A stretch of DNA of 64,000 nt from Ampullaceana balthica. Taxonomy: Eukaryota; Mollusca; Gastropoda; Lymnaeidae. Position 1 is the stretch's first letter. Every line of letters starts with the position of its first letter. The stretch spans positions 3,080,505 through 3,144,504 of the forward strand of contig CALYLW010000016.1 of assembly GCA_944989445.1 (NCBI GenBank), given 5' to 3'. The notes under the pieces were generated by a model. It saw nothing but the letters and a program-made list of their open reading frames with translations, was not told the DNA's origin and ran no database searches. Positions 1 through 12,300 of the stretch are shown here, one piece after another. A program made the translations under genes and the position numbers.

Positions 1-38
1 TCAAGTCTGCAAATAAATATTTCCGCATGGTCAACATG

Positions 39-352
39 TAAAGCTATAATGTACATTTACCGCATCGTGTACCTATAAAGCTATAATGTACATTTACCGC
101 ATCGTGTACCTGTAAAGCTATAATGTACATTTACCGCATCGTGTACCCATAAAGCTATAATGTACATTTACCGCATCGTGTACCTATAAAGCTATAATGT
201 ACATTTACCGCATCGCGTACCTATAAAGCTAGTATGTACATTTACCGCATCGCGTACCTATAAAGCTATTATGTACATTTACCGCATCGTGTACCTATAA
301 AGCTATTATGTACATTTACCGCATCGTGTACCTATAAAGCTATAATGTAAAT
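39..352. repeat. 37-bp minisatellite, about 8.5 copies
   Basis: The core is AAAGCTATAATGTACATTTA with CCGCATCGTGTACCTAT. A few C/T and A/G variants separate units. Confidence 0.93.
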
Positions 353-676
353 TATTTTACAAAGCTATTTAGGACACCTACCCGTCTACCTTTAAAGCTA
401 CCCGGGAACCTAACCTGTTCTATGTGTAAGTGTAAAGCTATTCCCTATGACCATTTGGCTGGGTCACGTGCTAACACTTCCGGAGGTCAGTTGTCCGTTG
501 CTCCAGTCTTTTTCTTGAAATTCTTGTCGGGTCATTTACCTTCTGAACATAAACACAAATCGTGGTTTTACTTTCAAGTTGGCCAAGGTCAGGGACATTC
601 AAAGGTCAACAGGTTAATGAGCTAGAAACATAACAAAACCCGTTTCCGCTGACACTGTTTCCTTATCTACAAGCAG

Positions 677-868
677 GCCAGTGTTATGACTTGCTCTTCG
701 GGGTGGCTCACAAATAATGGGGCAGATACAGGTGTTATGACTAGCTCTTCGGGGTGGCTCAATAACAATAGGGCAGATACAGGTGTTATGACCAGCTCAC
801 TAACAGGGCAGATATCTGTGTTATGACCAGCTCACTAACAGGGCAGATATCTGTTAGGGCAGATATCC
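677..868. repeat. Short tandem repeats around GGGCAGATA
   Basis: Units combine GTGTTATGACTAGCTCTTCG and a shorter CAGCTCACTAACAGGGCAGA type, four to five copies in all. Confidence 0.75.
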
Positions 869-1238
869 TTTTAACAATGTTTAGATAACAACGCCAGAGC
901 TTAACTGGCCTGAATTCGGCCCGGGGGAGGGATGGTGGTGGTGGATATTTTTAAAAAGTGAACCATAACCATTTTTAATGTGGTCAAACATATTTGTTAT
1001 AAAGTGTAGCTTTTTAAGATGGATAATTCTTTCACTACAAAATTCTGTGACTGATAAGTAAAATTACATTTAATGTACTTCATTAAGAACTGAGTGCTTA
1101 CACTCAATGGGATATGGACCTTCTAACAACATACCAATAGACATGTATATTCTGATTATATTTAGAAGACACTGAAAGTAAGGTCCTTGTAGAGAGAGAC
1201 TTTAAGATAATTAATATCAACGCGCGCACCCCAGATAT
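869..1238. other. No gene seen
   Basis: AT-rich sequence between arrays with a short G-rich patch near 920-945. No ORF or splice-exon candidate that I can support. Confidence 0.5.
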
Positions 1239-1490
1239 CTGTTTCTATGACACACACGTGTACAGCTTCTAATTTTAGTTTAAACAACTACACACGTGTA
1301 CAGCTTCTAATTTTAGTTTAAACTACTATGACACACGTGTACAACTTGTAATTTTAGTTTAAACTACTATGACACAAGTGTACAGCTAAACTACTATGAC
1401 ACACGTGTACAGCTAAACTACTATGACACACGTGTACAGCTAAACTACTATGACACACATGTACAGCTTCTAATTTTAGTTTAAATGAAC
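1239..1490. repeat. Compound minisatellite with ACACGTGTAC
   Basis: About seven copies of GACACACGTGTACAGCT with either a long (TTCTAATTTTAGTTTAAA) or short linker. Five copies keep an intact CACGTG palindrome. Confidence 0.85.
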
Positions 1491-1754
1491 TACTATGTGT
1501 AGGAGCCGTGAGTAGTAGGAAGTGGGGCGGGGGAGGGATGTGTCCCTGGATTTGGTCGTCGTCGGAAATCAATAACAAAGGATGCAGAGCACACAAGCTG
1601 TTGCCTACAGTGGTATTGTGTTAGTCATTCTTAGTGTTGGTCCGGGCGGTTCTAGCTAGGCAGTGGTTCCCAAAACAGTTTGTCTAAGTTACTTTAATGT
1701 TGTTAATCGTAAATCTTGGCAGTGGTTCTCGAAAATTTTATATAGTACCCTAAA

Positions 1755-2345
1755 GTGGGCGGACCAGGGACCACTAACTAAGATATGTGGACTAGGGACC
1801 AATAAACTAAGATCGGCGGACCAGGGACCAATAAACTGAGATCGGTGGACCAGGGACCAATAAACTAAAATCGGTGGACCAGGGACAAATAAACTAAGAT
1901 CGGAGGACCAGGGACCAGTCCACTTAGATCGACGGAGCAGGGACCAATAAACTAAGATAGGTGGACCAGGGGCCAATAAACTAAGATAGGTGGACCAGGG
2001 ACCAATAAACTAAGATCGGTGGACCAGGGACCAGTCCACTTAGATCGGCGGAGCAGGGACCAATAACTAAGATCGGTGGACCAGGGACCAGTCCACTTAG
2101 ATCGGCGGAGCAGGGACCAATAAACTAAGATCGGTGGACCAGGGACCAGTCTACTTAGATCGGCGGAGCAAGGACCAATAAACTAAGATAAGTGGACCAG
2201 GTACCAATAAACTAAAATCGGTGGACCAGGGACCAATAAAATAAGATAGGTGGACCAGGTACCAATAAACTAAGATCGGCTGACCAGGGACCAGTAACTT
2301 AAGTTTAACGGACCAGTGACCATCAAAATAAGACCAGCTGACCAG
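1755..2345. repeat. About 29-bp minisatellite, GGACCAGGGACCAATAAACT
   Basis: Roughly 20 units. Two unit types, ...CCAATAAACTAAGATCGG and ...CCAGTCCACTTAGATCGG, alternate in parts. Confidence 0.92.
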
Positions 2346-2996
2346 CAACTTAACGCCCGCGAACAAACAATCTTGTGGAAACTGCCCACTACGGGGAAAA
2401 CCGAAGACAAGAATATGTTATTGCATGCTTTGCATGCTTTGCAATAACCCGGAGCTGATTAAAAAACTGCAGCTGATACAACAAAAAACCAACAAAAAAA
2501 CTCTTATATAACATGGAACAAAAAATATTTTAAAGCAAACACAAGCTTTAATTATTAGGGTGGAGGTTATGCCATGTTGTGTGTGGGTGGGGGGAGAGGG
2601 GGTCATATTCATTAGTGTCATTAAAAACAAGTGGGGATATGTTTGGGGGGGGGTGTTTGAGGTGGCTGAGTGGACAGTGGAATGTCACAACACCAGCGAG
2701 ATGTCAGTGAACATTTTAAATAAGTTCAAGGTCACTGCACCAGTTTCTGCTATTTGACAGACAACATTTCTCTAATAATACAATAATTTAGTTTTTAATT
2801 AAAGGCTAAAGTACAATGATTCCAGGAAAACGTCTGTGCCTAAAATGTGTTTTTAATATTTTAATAGTAGTAAAATTAGGTCAAAGTTTGTAGCCTGATT
2901 GCGGTCCTATTGTCACTCTTGATTGATTTTTTTATAGTCATAAAAAGAGAATCATGAACATGAAGTTTGAATATTAGTAGAAAGTTGATTATAGTT

Positions 2997-3136
2997 ACAT
3001 TATAACGGATTTAACGGAGCATGTTAGACGAGGCTGGAAGAACTGGGAAGAATTGAAGCGACTGGCCAGGGACCGTGTAGAGTGGCGAGCTTTGTCAGAG
3101 GTCCTATGTTCCACAAGGAACTCAAAGGACAAATGA
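2997..3136 (+). pseudogene. Non-LTR retrotransposon 3' end (RTE-like), truncated
   Basis: An open stretch translates to a C-terminal reverse-transcriptase-ORF tail including RRGWKNWEELKRLARDRVEW and ALSEVLCSTRNSKDK, stop at 3134-3136, followed by an (ATG)n tail. The WKNWEEL..LA.DR..WR..V..LC motif is the usual end of RTE-type ORFs. The element is strongly 5'-truncated. Confidence 0.75.
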
Positions 3137-3355
3137 TGATGATGATGATAATTTGTAGACATATAATGTCAATGACATACACTCACAAGCACCACAATAA
3201 CAGTCACTGTGTAACCCCCCTCCCCTCCACCACCCCACTACCACGTCACACTATCAAGGCAATCTCTCGTCACAACTGGATCTGGTTAGTTGAAACTTTT
3301 ATCTTAATGAGCCACTACGTCGTGGGGAAATCAAAGTAGGGGGTGGGGGGATTGG

Positions 3356-3812
3356 CGTCAGTTGGTGTTGTGGTGGTGACTTCAACCCAGTGATTGGTGT
3401 TGTGGTGGTGACTTCAACCCAGTGATTGGTGTTGTGGTGGTGACTTCAACCCAGTGATTGGTGTTGTGGTGGTGACTTCAACCCAGTGATTGGTGTTGTG
3501 GTGGTGACTTCAACCCAGTGATTGGTGTTGTGGTGGTGACTTCAACCCAGTGATTGGTGTTGTGGTGGTGACTTCAACCCAGTGATTGGTGTTGTGGTGG
3601 TGACTTCAACCCAGTGATTGGTGTTGTGGTGGTGACTTCAACCCAGTGATTGGTGTTGTGGTGGTGACTTCAACCCAGTGATTGGTGTTGTGGTGGTGAC
3701 TTCAACCCAGTGATTGGTGTTGTGGTGTTATGGGTGGTGACTTCAACCCAGTGATTGGTGTTGTGGTGTTATGGGTGGTGACTTCAACCCAGTGATTGGT
3801 GTTGTGGGTGGG
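3356..3812. repeat. 32-bp minisatellite, about 14 copies
   Basis: The unit is GTGATTGGTGTTGTGGTGGT plus GACTTCAACCCA. It is almost invariant until the last units, which gain a GTTATGG insertion. Confidence 0.95.
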
Positions 3813-3884
3813 GAGTTAAACAAGAGAGTAGACTACCGAAATGTTAACATTGAGACTTTAGAAACCTGAGACAACAGATTATAT

Positions 3885-4101
3885 TTTAACAGAAACTATA
3901 ACCAAATTACAGGACAGCTTATCTTTTAACAGAAACTATAACCAAATTATAGGACAGCTTATATTTTAACAGAAACTATAACCAAATTATAGGACAGCTT
4001 ATATTGTAACAGAAACTATAACCAAATTACAGGACAGCTTATATTTTAACAGAAACTATAACCAAATTATAGGACAGCTTATTTTTCAACAGAAACTATA
4101 A
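3885..4101. repeat. 40-bp minisatellite, about 5 copies
   Basis: The unit core is AGAAACTATAACCAAATTAT with AGGACAGCTTATATTTTAAC. Confidence 0.93.
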
Positions 4102-4457
4102 TTAACATGGTGCCCCATGTTGCCGCCACTAATTGCCTATTTGGTACTGTACACACGACTAAAACTTGTACAAGTCAGTAGGGCATCCAAATCTTGTGAT
4201 TACACATGAAAGTGACCCCCCCCCCGTCTTTTTTTTCCTGGCCTAACTAGCTGTGACACTAGAGGTCACATACTATTAATAATTAAATACGTTCTCTTTG
4301 TCCAAATCTAAATGATAAGTTTAACTACACGCTGTGAGCATTTCTAAAGGGAACAAGATAAATAGGGGTAACAGAGTGAGTGGTAATACTATGTGGATAC
4401 ATTATTAGGACACCCAAGGTTACTTATAAACATTGTAACAGTCGACTACACGATGAG

Positions 4458-4936
4458 AGGTAGATAGGGCCACCACAGAGAGTGGTAGATAGGGCCTCCA
4501 CAGTGAGTGGTAGATAGGGCCACCACAGAGAGTGGTAGATAGGGCCTCCACAGTGAGTGGTAGATAGGGCCACCACAGTGAGTGGTAGATAGGGCCACCA
4601 CAGTGAGTGGTAGATAGGGCCACCACAGTGAGTGGTAGATAGGGCCACCACAGTGAGTGGTAGATAGGGCCACCACAGAGAGTGGTAGATAGGGCCACCA
4701 CAGTGAGTGGTAGATAGGGCCACCACAGTGAGTGGTAGATAGGGCCACCACAATGAGTGGTAGATAGGGCCACCACAGTGAGTGGTAGATAGGGTCACCA
4801 CAGTGAGTGGTAGATAGAGCCACCACAGTGAGTGGTAGATAGGGCCACCACAGTGAGTGGTAGATAGGGCCACCACAGTGAGTGGTAGATAGGGCCACCA
4901 CAGTGAGTGGTAGATAGGGCCACCACAGCGAGTGGT
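4458..4936. repeat. 25-bp minisatellite, about 19 copies
   Basis: The unit is AGTGGTAGATAGGGCCACCA plus CAGTG. It leaves all three minus-strand frames open, which explains the long ORFs there. Confidence 0.95.
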
Positions 4937-5109
4937 ACTCAAGATACAATGAGGACACAATATTACAACACCCAAGGTTACTTTTATATAAACATTGTAA
5001 GTCTACTACACAGCAATAAGATAGTGCCTATTTCTGAGATTAGATCTATAACAAGATATTTCTTGTCTCATGTTACAAATTACGGGTATAAATTATAAAC
5101 CTTATGTTA

Positions 5110-5345
5110 TAGTAAAATAATAATAATAATTTGGTAATTTATATAGCACTATACCCCAGCAGTTAGCTGGCCTACAGCGCTTCACATAAAAATAATCTCT
5201 CCATTCAATGTAAAACATACATATCATAACTACAAGATATAACAACATTACAGTGTATATAAGCTGCGTTTATCAATTAAAGTAATGTTTGATTGTTGTT
5301 AAATAAATTTTGAAAGTAAAATTTGAAGAGATGTGTTTTTAGAGG
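5110..5345. mobile_element. Degenerate dispersed repeat tail
   Basis: AATTTATATAGCACTATACC, then AGCGCTTCACATAAAA, then GAAGAGATGTGTTTTTAGAG are words commonly found in 3' tails of invertebrate non-LTR elements and SINEs. No ends are definable. Confidence 0.35.
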
Positions 5346-5367
5346 AGCAGTTTTTAAGGCCTTGGTA

Positions 5368-5452
5368 GTTGGAATACTGCGGATGTTGGAATACTGCGGA
5401 TGTTGGAATACTGGGGATGTTGGAATACTGCGGATGTTGGAATACTGCGGAT
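5368..5452. repeat. 17-bp tandem repeat, 5 copies
   Basis: GTTGGAATACTGCGGAT repeated with one C-to-G change. Confidence 0.95.
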
Positions 5453-5730
5453 GTGCAATGGTAGAGATTTTTGTTGTTTGTGGGCACAAAAAGAGAAGGA
5501 AGTTTCGCCAAATGTTTTTTGTGCCTGTCTTAGACACAAAGAGAATAGGTATGTCTGCAGAAGAGTGTAAATGACAAGTGGGTGAGTAGACAGAGAGAAG
5601 TTCACTAAGATAGGAAGGGCATGAGTCAGAAAAGAAATCGTGACAGTTGTAATCAATCTGTGCTTGTATAGGGAGCCAAACAAGTGAGTAAAGTAGAATG
5701 GCAGCTCAATTTTGAATAGATATGGGGAAT

Positions 5731-6058
5731 TAGCTTAATGTTACAATGTAGGGATGTTAGCCTAGTGTTACAATGTAGGGCTGTTAGCCTAATGTTACAA
5801 TGTAGGGATGTTAGCCTAATGGTACAATGTAGGGATGTTAGCCTAATGTTACAATGTAGGGATGTTAGCCTAATGTTACAATGTAGGGATGTTAGCCTAA
5901 TGTTACAATGTAGGGATGTTAGCCTAATGTTACAATGTAGGGATGTTAGCCTAATGTTACAATGTAGGGATGTTAGCCTAATGTTACAATGTAGGGATGT
6001 TAGCCTAATGTTACAATGTAGGGATGTTAGCCTAATGTTACAATGTAGGGATGTTAGC
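5731..6058. repeat. 27-bp minisatellite, 12 copies
   Basis: The unit is TGTTACAATGTAGGGATGTT plus AGCCTAA. The multiple-of-three length makes a spurious plus-strand ORF. Confidence 0.95.
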
Positions 6059-6274
6059 TGTATGTTACTTACTGAACTGCTTTTTCGCCTCCTGGAGTCT
6101 GTAAATTTGTCGCTTGACTTCCCTCCTGTCGAATATAAAATTGAGCTTTAACTCATCACAGACACAATTAATTGTTTTTATTGAATTTTTTTATGGTTCA
6201 CAATAAATATCCTTATCTGACAAACAATGCTTCTAATAAAAAGGTTTCAGAAAAGTTTTAAAAAGTGTAACCGC

Positions 6275-7885
6275 CACATATTTTACATCCACACTCATAT
6301 AGATAACCTGTAGACATGATTTACATCCACACTCATATAGATAACCTGTAGACATGATTTACATCCACACTCATATAGATAACCTAGACATGATTTACAT
6401 CGACGCTCATATAGATAAGCTATAGACATGATTTACATCCACACTCATATAGATAACCTAGACATGATTTACATCCACACTCATATAGATAACCTAGACA
6501 TGATTTACATCCACACTCATATAGATAAGCTAGACATTATTTACATCCACACTCATATAGATAACCTAGACATGATTTACATCCACACTCATATAGATAA
6601 CCTAGACATGATTTACATCCACACTCATATAGATAAGCTAGACATGATTTACATCCACACTCATATAGATAACCTAGACATGATTTACATCCACACTCAT
6701 ATAGATAACCTAGACATGATTTACATCCACACTCATATAGATAACCTAGACATGATTTACATCCACACTCATATAGATAAGCTAGACATGATTTACATCC
6801 ACACTCATATAGATAACCTAGACATGATTTACATCGACGCTCATATAGATAAGCTATAGACATGATTTACATCCACACTCATATAGATAACCTAGACATG
6901 ATTTACATCCACACTCATATAGATAACCTAGACATGATTTACATCCACACTCATATAGATAAGCTAGACATTATTTACATCCACACTCATATAGATAACC
7001 TAGACATGATTTACATCCACACTCATATAGATAAGCTAGACATTATTTACATCCACACTCATATAGATAACCTAGACATGATTTACATCCACACTCATAT
7101 AGATAACCTAGACATGATTTACATCCACACTCATATAGATAACCTAGACATGATTTACATCCACACTCATATAGATAACCTAGACATGATTTACATCCAC
7201 ACTCATATAGATAACCTAGACATGATTTACATCGACGCTCATATAGATAAGCTATAGACATGATTTACATCCACACTCATATAGATAACCTAGACATGAT
7301 TTACATCCACACTCATATAGATAACCTAGACATGATTTACATCCACACTCATATAGATAACCTAGACATGATTTACATCGACGCTCATATAGATAAGCTA
7401 TAGACATGATTTACATCCACACTCATATAGATAACCTAGACATGATTTACATCCACACTCATATAGATAACCTAGACATGATTTACATCCACACTCATAT
7501 AGATAACCTAGACATGATTTACATCGACACTCATATAGATAAGCTATAGACATGATTTACATCCACACTCATATAGATAACCTAGACATGATTTACATCC
7601 ACACTCATATAGATAACCTAGACATAATTTACATCCACACTCATATAGATAACCTAGACATGATTTACATCCACACTCATATAGATAACCTAGACATGAT
7701 TTACATCCACACTCATATAGATAACCTAGACATGATTTACATCCACACTCATATAGACAACCTAGACATGATTTACATCCACACTCATATAGATAACCTA
7801 GACATGATTTACATCCACACTCATATAGATAACCTGTAGACATGATTTACATCCACACTCATATAGATAACCTTTAGACATGATT
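6275..7885. repeat. 36-bp minisatellite with higher-order structure, about 44 copies
   Basis: The unit is GACATGATTTACATCCACAC plus TCATATAGATAACCTA. Variant units with CGACGCTCATATAGATAAGC and a TA insertion recur near 6395, 6833, 7232, 7376 and 7520, marking larger duplicated blocks. Confidence 0.96.
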
Positions 7886-7925
7886 GCTCAGGCAGCTGAC
7901 ATTTCATATTAAAAAAAATTTTGAG

Positions 7926-9003
7926 TACAGACCCAGTAGTGGACAACTTTCTAAGCCACACTGACCCAGTAGTGGACAACCCCTCAGCAATACTGAACCA
8001 GTAGTGGACAACCCCTCAGCAATACTGAACCAGTAGTGGACAACTTTCTAAGCCACACTGTGACCCAGTAGTGGACAACCCTCTAAGCCACACTGACCCA
8101 GTAGTGGACAACTTTCTAAGCCACACTGACCCAGTAGTGGACAACCCTCTAAGCCACACTGACCCAGTAGTGGACAACACCTCAGCCACACTGACCCAAT
8201 AGTGGACAACACCTCAGCCACAGTGACCCAGTAGTGGACAACCCTCTAAGCCACACTGGCCCAGTAGTGGACAACCCCTCAGCAATACTGAACCAGTAGT
8301 GGACAACCCCTCAGCAATACTGAACCAGTAGTGGACAACTTTCTAAGCCACACTGTGACCCAGTAGTGGACAACCCTCTAAGCCACACTGACCCAGTAGT
8401 GGACAACCCTCTAAGCCACACTGACCCAGTAGTGGACAACCTTCTAAGCCACACTGACCCAGTAGTGGACAACACCTCAGCCACACTGACCCAGTAGTGG
8501 ACAACCCTCTAAGCCACACTGACCCAGTAGTGGACAACCCTCTAAGCCACACTGACCCAGTAGTGGACAACCCTCTAAGCCACACTGACCCAGTAGTGGA
8601 CAACCTTCTAAGCCACACTGACCCAGTAGTGGACAACCCTCTAAGCCACACTGACCCAGTAGTGGACAACCCTCTAAGCCACACTGACCCAGTAGTGGAC
8701 AACCCTCTAAGCCACACTGACCCAGTAGTGGACAACCCTCTAAGCCACACTGAGCCAGTAGTGGACAACCCTCTAAGCCACACTGAGCCAGTAGTGGACA
8801 ACCCTCTAAGCCACACTGACCCAGTAGTGGACAACACCTCAGCCACACTGACCCAGTAGTGGACAACACCTCAGCCACACTGGCCCAGTAGTGGACAACC
8901 CTCTAAGCCACACTGGCCCAGTAGTGGACAACCCCTCAGCAATACTGAACCAGTAGTGGACAACCCCTCAGCAATACCGAACCAGTAGTGGACAACACCT
9001 CAG
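7926..9003. repeat. 33-bp minisatellite with higher-order structure, about 33 copies
   Basis: The unit is GACCCAGTAGTGGACAACCC plus TCTAAGCCACACT. A multi-unit block containing two CCTCAGCAATACTGAACCAG units and a CACTGTGACCC junction occurs at 7979-8090 and again at 8272-8390. Confidence 0.95.
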
Positions 9004-9194
9004 GCACTAAGCTTATCCAAATTTTAAAAACTGTCTAAATTGTTTCCATGGAAGATATCCTGTATACAAATTACTGATGGATCTGAAATCTAAGAAGATT
9101 GTCTAAGCACCTAATTAACAAGAAAAAAATTTCCTCATGGCACGTATGCTAATATTTGTCTGAACTCTTTCAAAGCCTTAAAATGAAACATTAC

Positions 9195-9300
9195 CTCTGG
9201 TAGAATCATCTAACGGTCGCTTGCTGTATGGAAAATATGTGGGACATGTTGTTTTGCCACCAACCATGGCATCTGGTGACATTGAGTTACTCATCACACC
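9195..9300 (-). CDS. TCF4/TCF12: E-protein exon, SNSMSPDAMVGGK...PYSKRPL
   Basis: The acceptor is ATGTTGCAG before GGTGTGATG and the donor is ACCAGAG before GTAATG. It holds 35 codons plus one base. TYFPYSKRPLDDS resembles the YYPYS..RRRPLHSS segment just upstream of the nuclear-localisation region in TCF4 and TCF12. The next exon would start in phase 1. I searched 1-9195 by eye for the KKVRKVP continuation and did not find it. Confidence 0.82.
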
Positions 9301-12300
9301 CTGCAACATACAACATGTCATGTTAATAAAACATACAAACTATCATCTTAATAAAACATACAACTTGTCATCTTAATAAAACATACAAACTGTCATGTTA
9401 GTACAACATACAACTTGTCATCTTAATAAAACATACAAACTGTCATGTTAGTACAACATACAACTTGTCATCTTAATAAAACATGCAAACTCTCATGTTA
9501 GTACAACATACAACTTGTCATCTTAATAAAACATACAAACTGTCATGTTAGTACAACATACAACTTGTCATCTTAATAAAACATGCAAACTCTCATGTTA
9601 GTACAACATACAACTTGTTAATACACAAAATGTGCTGGTGAAATCAAAGATTTGTATGCAAAACAAGTCCCCACCCCCCAACCAACAAACATCAAAATTT
9701 ATAAGTTGAATTGCAGTGCATTAGAATTGATTGTTTTTATTTCAAAAACAATAATTTCTAATAAATACAAGAATGCCATAAAATGATTTAACTTAAATAG
9801 GCAATGCCAAACGTTCATTTCACAATCATCCACTTCCTTCCACAGCTTCTCTCCCCTGCCCAGGATAATCAATCATACAAGAGTAGCAGTTCCTGTGTCC
9901 CCAAGAAGGAAGAGTTCCTCCAAGGGGTAGACTACTTCTCTAATCAATTCCCCAAGGGAGACAAGAGCTAGTAACGACACCCCACCCCCCAAATTATAGG
10001 TTTTTGAGTGATAATCAGATTAAAAGAAATTATAACTGTGCCTCAGTACTGTCACTAATTGTTAGCACAAAGAGAGGTAACAAAACCATATTGTACACAG
10101 AGAGATGTAACCTTTTGTACACAGAGAGATGTAACCTTTTGTACACAGAGAGATGTAACCTTTTGTACACGAAGAGATGTAAACCTTTTGTACACAGAGA
10201 GATGTAACCTTTTGTACACAGAGAGATGTAAACCTTTTGTACACAGAGAGATGTAACCTTTTGCACACAGAGATGTAACCTTTTGTACACAGAGAGATGT
10301 AACCTTTTGTACACAAAGAGATGTAAACCTTTTGTCACAAACATCACTTGAAAGGAGTTGTTTGGTGAAAGTAGGAATATTTAAATAAAGGTTAGGTGTA
10401 TTATAACTTTTTTGCTTAGATCCTCATTATAATTTTTACAAATGAATGTAGTCTTAGCCAAGAATATTAATTTTGTGAGCGAAAACTCATATAAAATAGC
10501 TGCAACTGCTCTAGGGATGTATTGGTCAATATTTTACTGTTTTGATACTGATTTTTAAATTTTTGCTACAGAACAGCAAGGATGTGTCAAAATTAACTTT
10601 TAATTTGTGATAACTAAGTTACTAAGTAAATGACACGATTACTTATGTCATGGCTTACTTCTCATTTTTTAATATAAAAAATTTAATGTATTTAGAAAAG
10701 TTGTTATTATTGAAGTTATTATGAATAATTGTTTTCCCAATCCAATCCACTATAATAAATTTTAAAAAACCAGTCAGAACTTTTTAGCTGCCACTAAAAA
10801 AAAATCACTTAAAAGTCAAATTTTTAAAGAAAAAATATTATTATCTCAGACCAGAGAAACAGAATCCTGTATAAAATCTTTCAACAAAACTTTGGTCACC
10901 CCCTGAGCTCAGGTGGGTAACTTCATCTTTGAAATAAATCTATTGAAACTGATATGACCTAGAAAGTTGTTAAGGATCCCTTTGATCATTGTTTATGTCT
11001 GAACACATACAAAATTGTTGTGTAAGGAAAACTCAGTGGCATCACAAATTTAACATTGAGATCGAAAATTGAAACAATTAAAAAATATATTTTTAAATTC
11101 TATTTGTTTCAGGAAAATATTTTCATTTAAAGTTGATATAACTAATATGTTGTGTTGTAGGCAAAGTGTAACTATAATATAGTGTAACTATAATATAGTG
11201 TAACTATAATATAGTGTAACTATAATATAGTGTAACTATAATATAGTGCAGGGGTCAGTAAACCATGGCTCGTGAGCCAGATGTCCTGAGATGTGGCTCT
11301 ACTGATGGCAGCATCTGGCTCTCAGACTAATGTTCATTTATAAAAAGAAAAAAATTAAATAAAAAGTACATTGTAAAAATAATTTTTAAAAAAGGTTATT
11401 CAGACTCATTTTGATTTACAAATTAATTACATATAAAAAAACAGCAGAACAATGTTATTAAAAATTAATTCAGAGACATAGTTATTGTACTTTAGGTGTT
11501 GAAATTATACAAAATGCACACATTCACATTTACTTGAATTTTTAGTTTTAAACATAATGTATAATTGCTCTCACAGAATTACTTTTTCAAAATATGTGGT
11601 CTTTATGGCTCTTTCAGACAAAAAGTTTCCTGACCCATGATATAGTGTAACTATTATATAGTGTAACTATAATATAGTGTAACTATAATATTAGAGTTCT
11701 AGCAATGAGCAATTGAACTATGTTTCTATTGATTAATTCTCCACATGTCTTGGTTTTCTCATATAAATAACTGAATATAGATTTCTAATGTAAATTCTAA
11801 TTTCTATTTGTTTATATTCATTAAACATTTTTGCACAAATTATTACACTAATGGGTGTTAATAATGTGCCACTTTAAATTTTAAAAAACAACAAATAAAA
11901 CATTAGTCAACTATAAAAGTTTTATCAGTGAAAACAAGGTGGAACAAACAAGTGAATTTTGTGAAACAGAGAGGTACATACACAAAACAAGTGAATGCTG
12001 TTAACAAGCTGGGTACATACACAAAACAAGTGACTGTTGTGATAGAGCCAGGTACATACACAAAACAAGTGAATGTTGTGAGAGAGCCAGGTACATACAC
12101 AAAACAAGTGAAAGTTGTGAAAGAGCCAGGTACTTGCACAGAAGGTTTAAAACTCACCTGGGGAGGTAACCCATCTCTTCCAGGGTAGCCAGGCCGAGGG
12201 TCTGCAACAGAGTTAACAATGAATTTGAACATTCCCAGCATGCAACAGTCACACAAATTACACTACACTTAATTTAATATCCATTTAAATCATTTTAAAC

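Noticed and set aside
4424..4975. Overlapping minus-strand ORFs of 118-183 codons
   Set aside because: Direct translation of the 25-bp array in all three frames. No non-repeat coding content.
6428..7843. Plus and minus ORFs of repeated IYIHTHIDNLDM or YLYECGCKSCLG type
   Set aside because: The 36-bp unit is divisible by three and lacks stops by chance. The same DNA is open on both strands.
8343..8878. ORFs of DNPLSHTDPVV and LSTTGSVWLRG type
   Set aside because: Products of the 33-bp array on both strands; no splice sites or flanking coding sequence.
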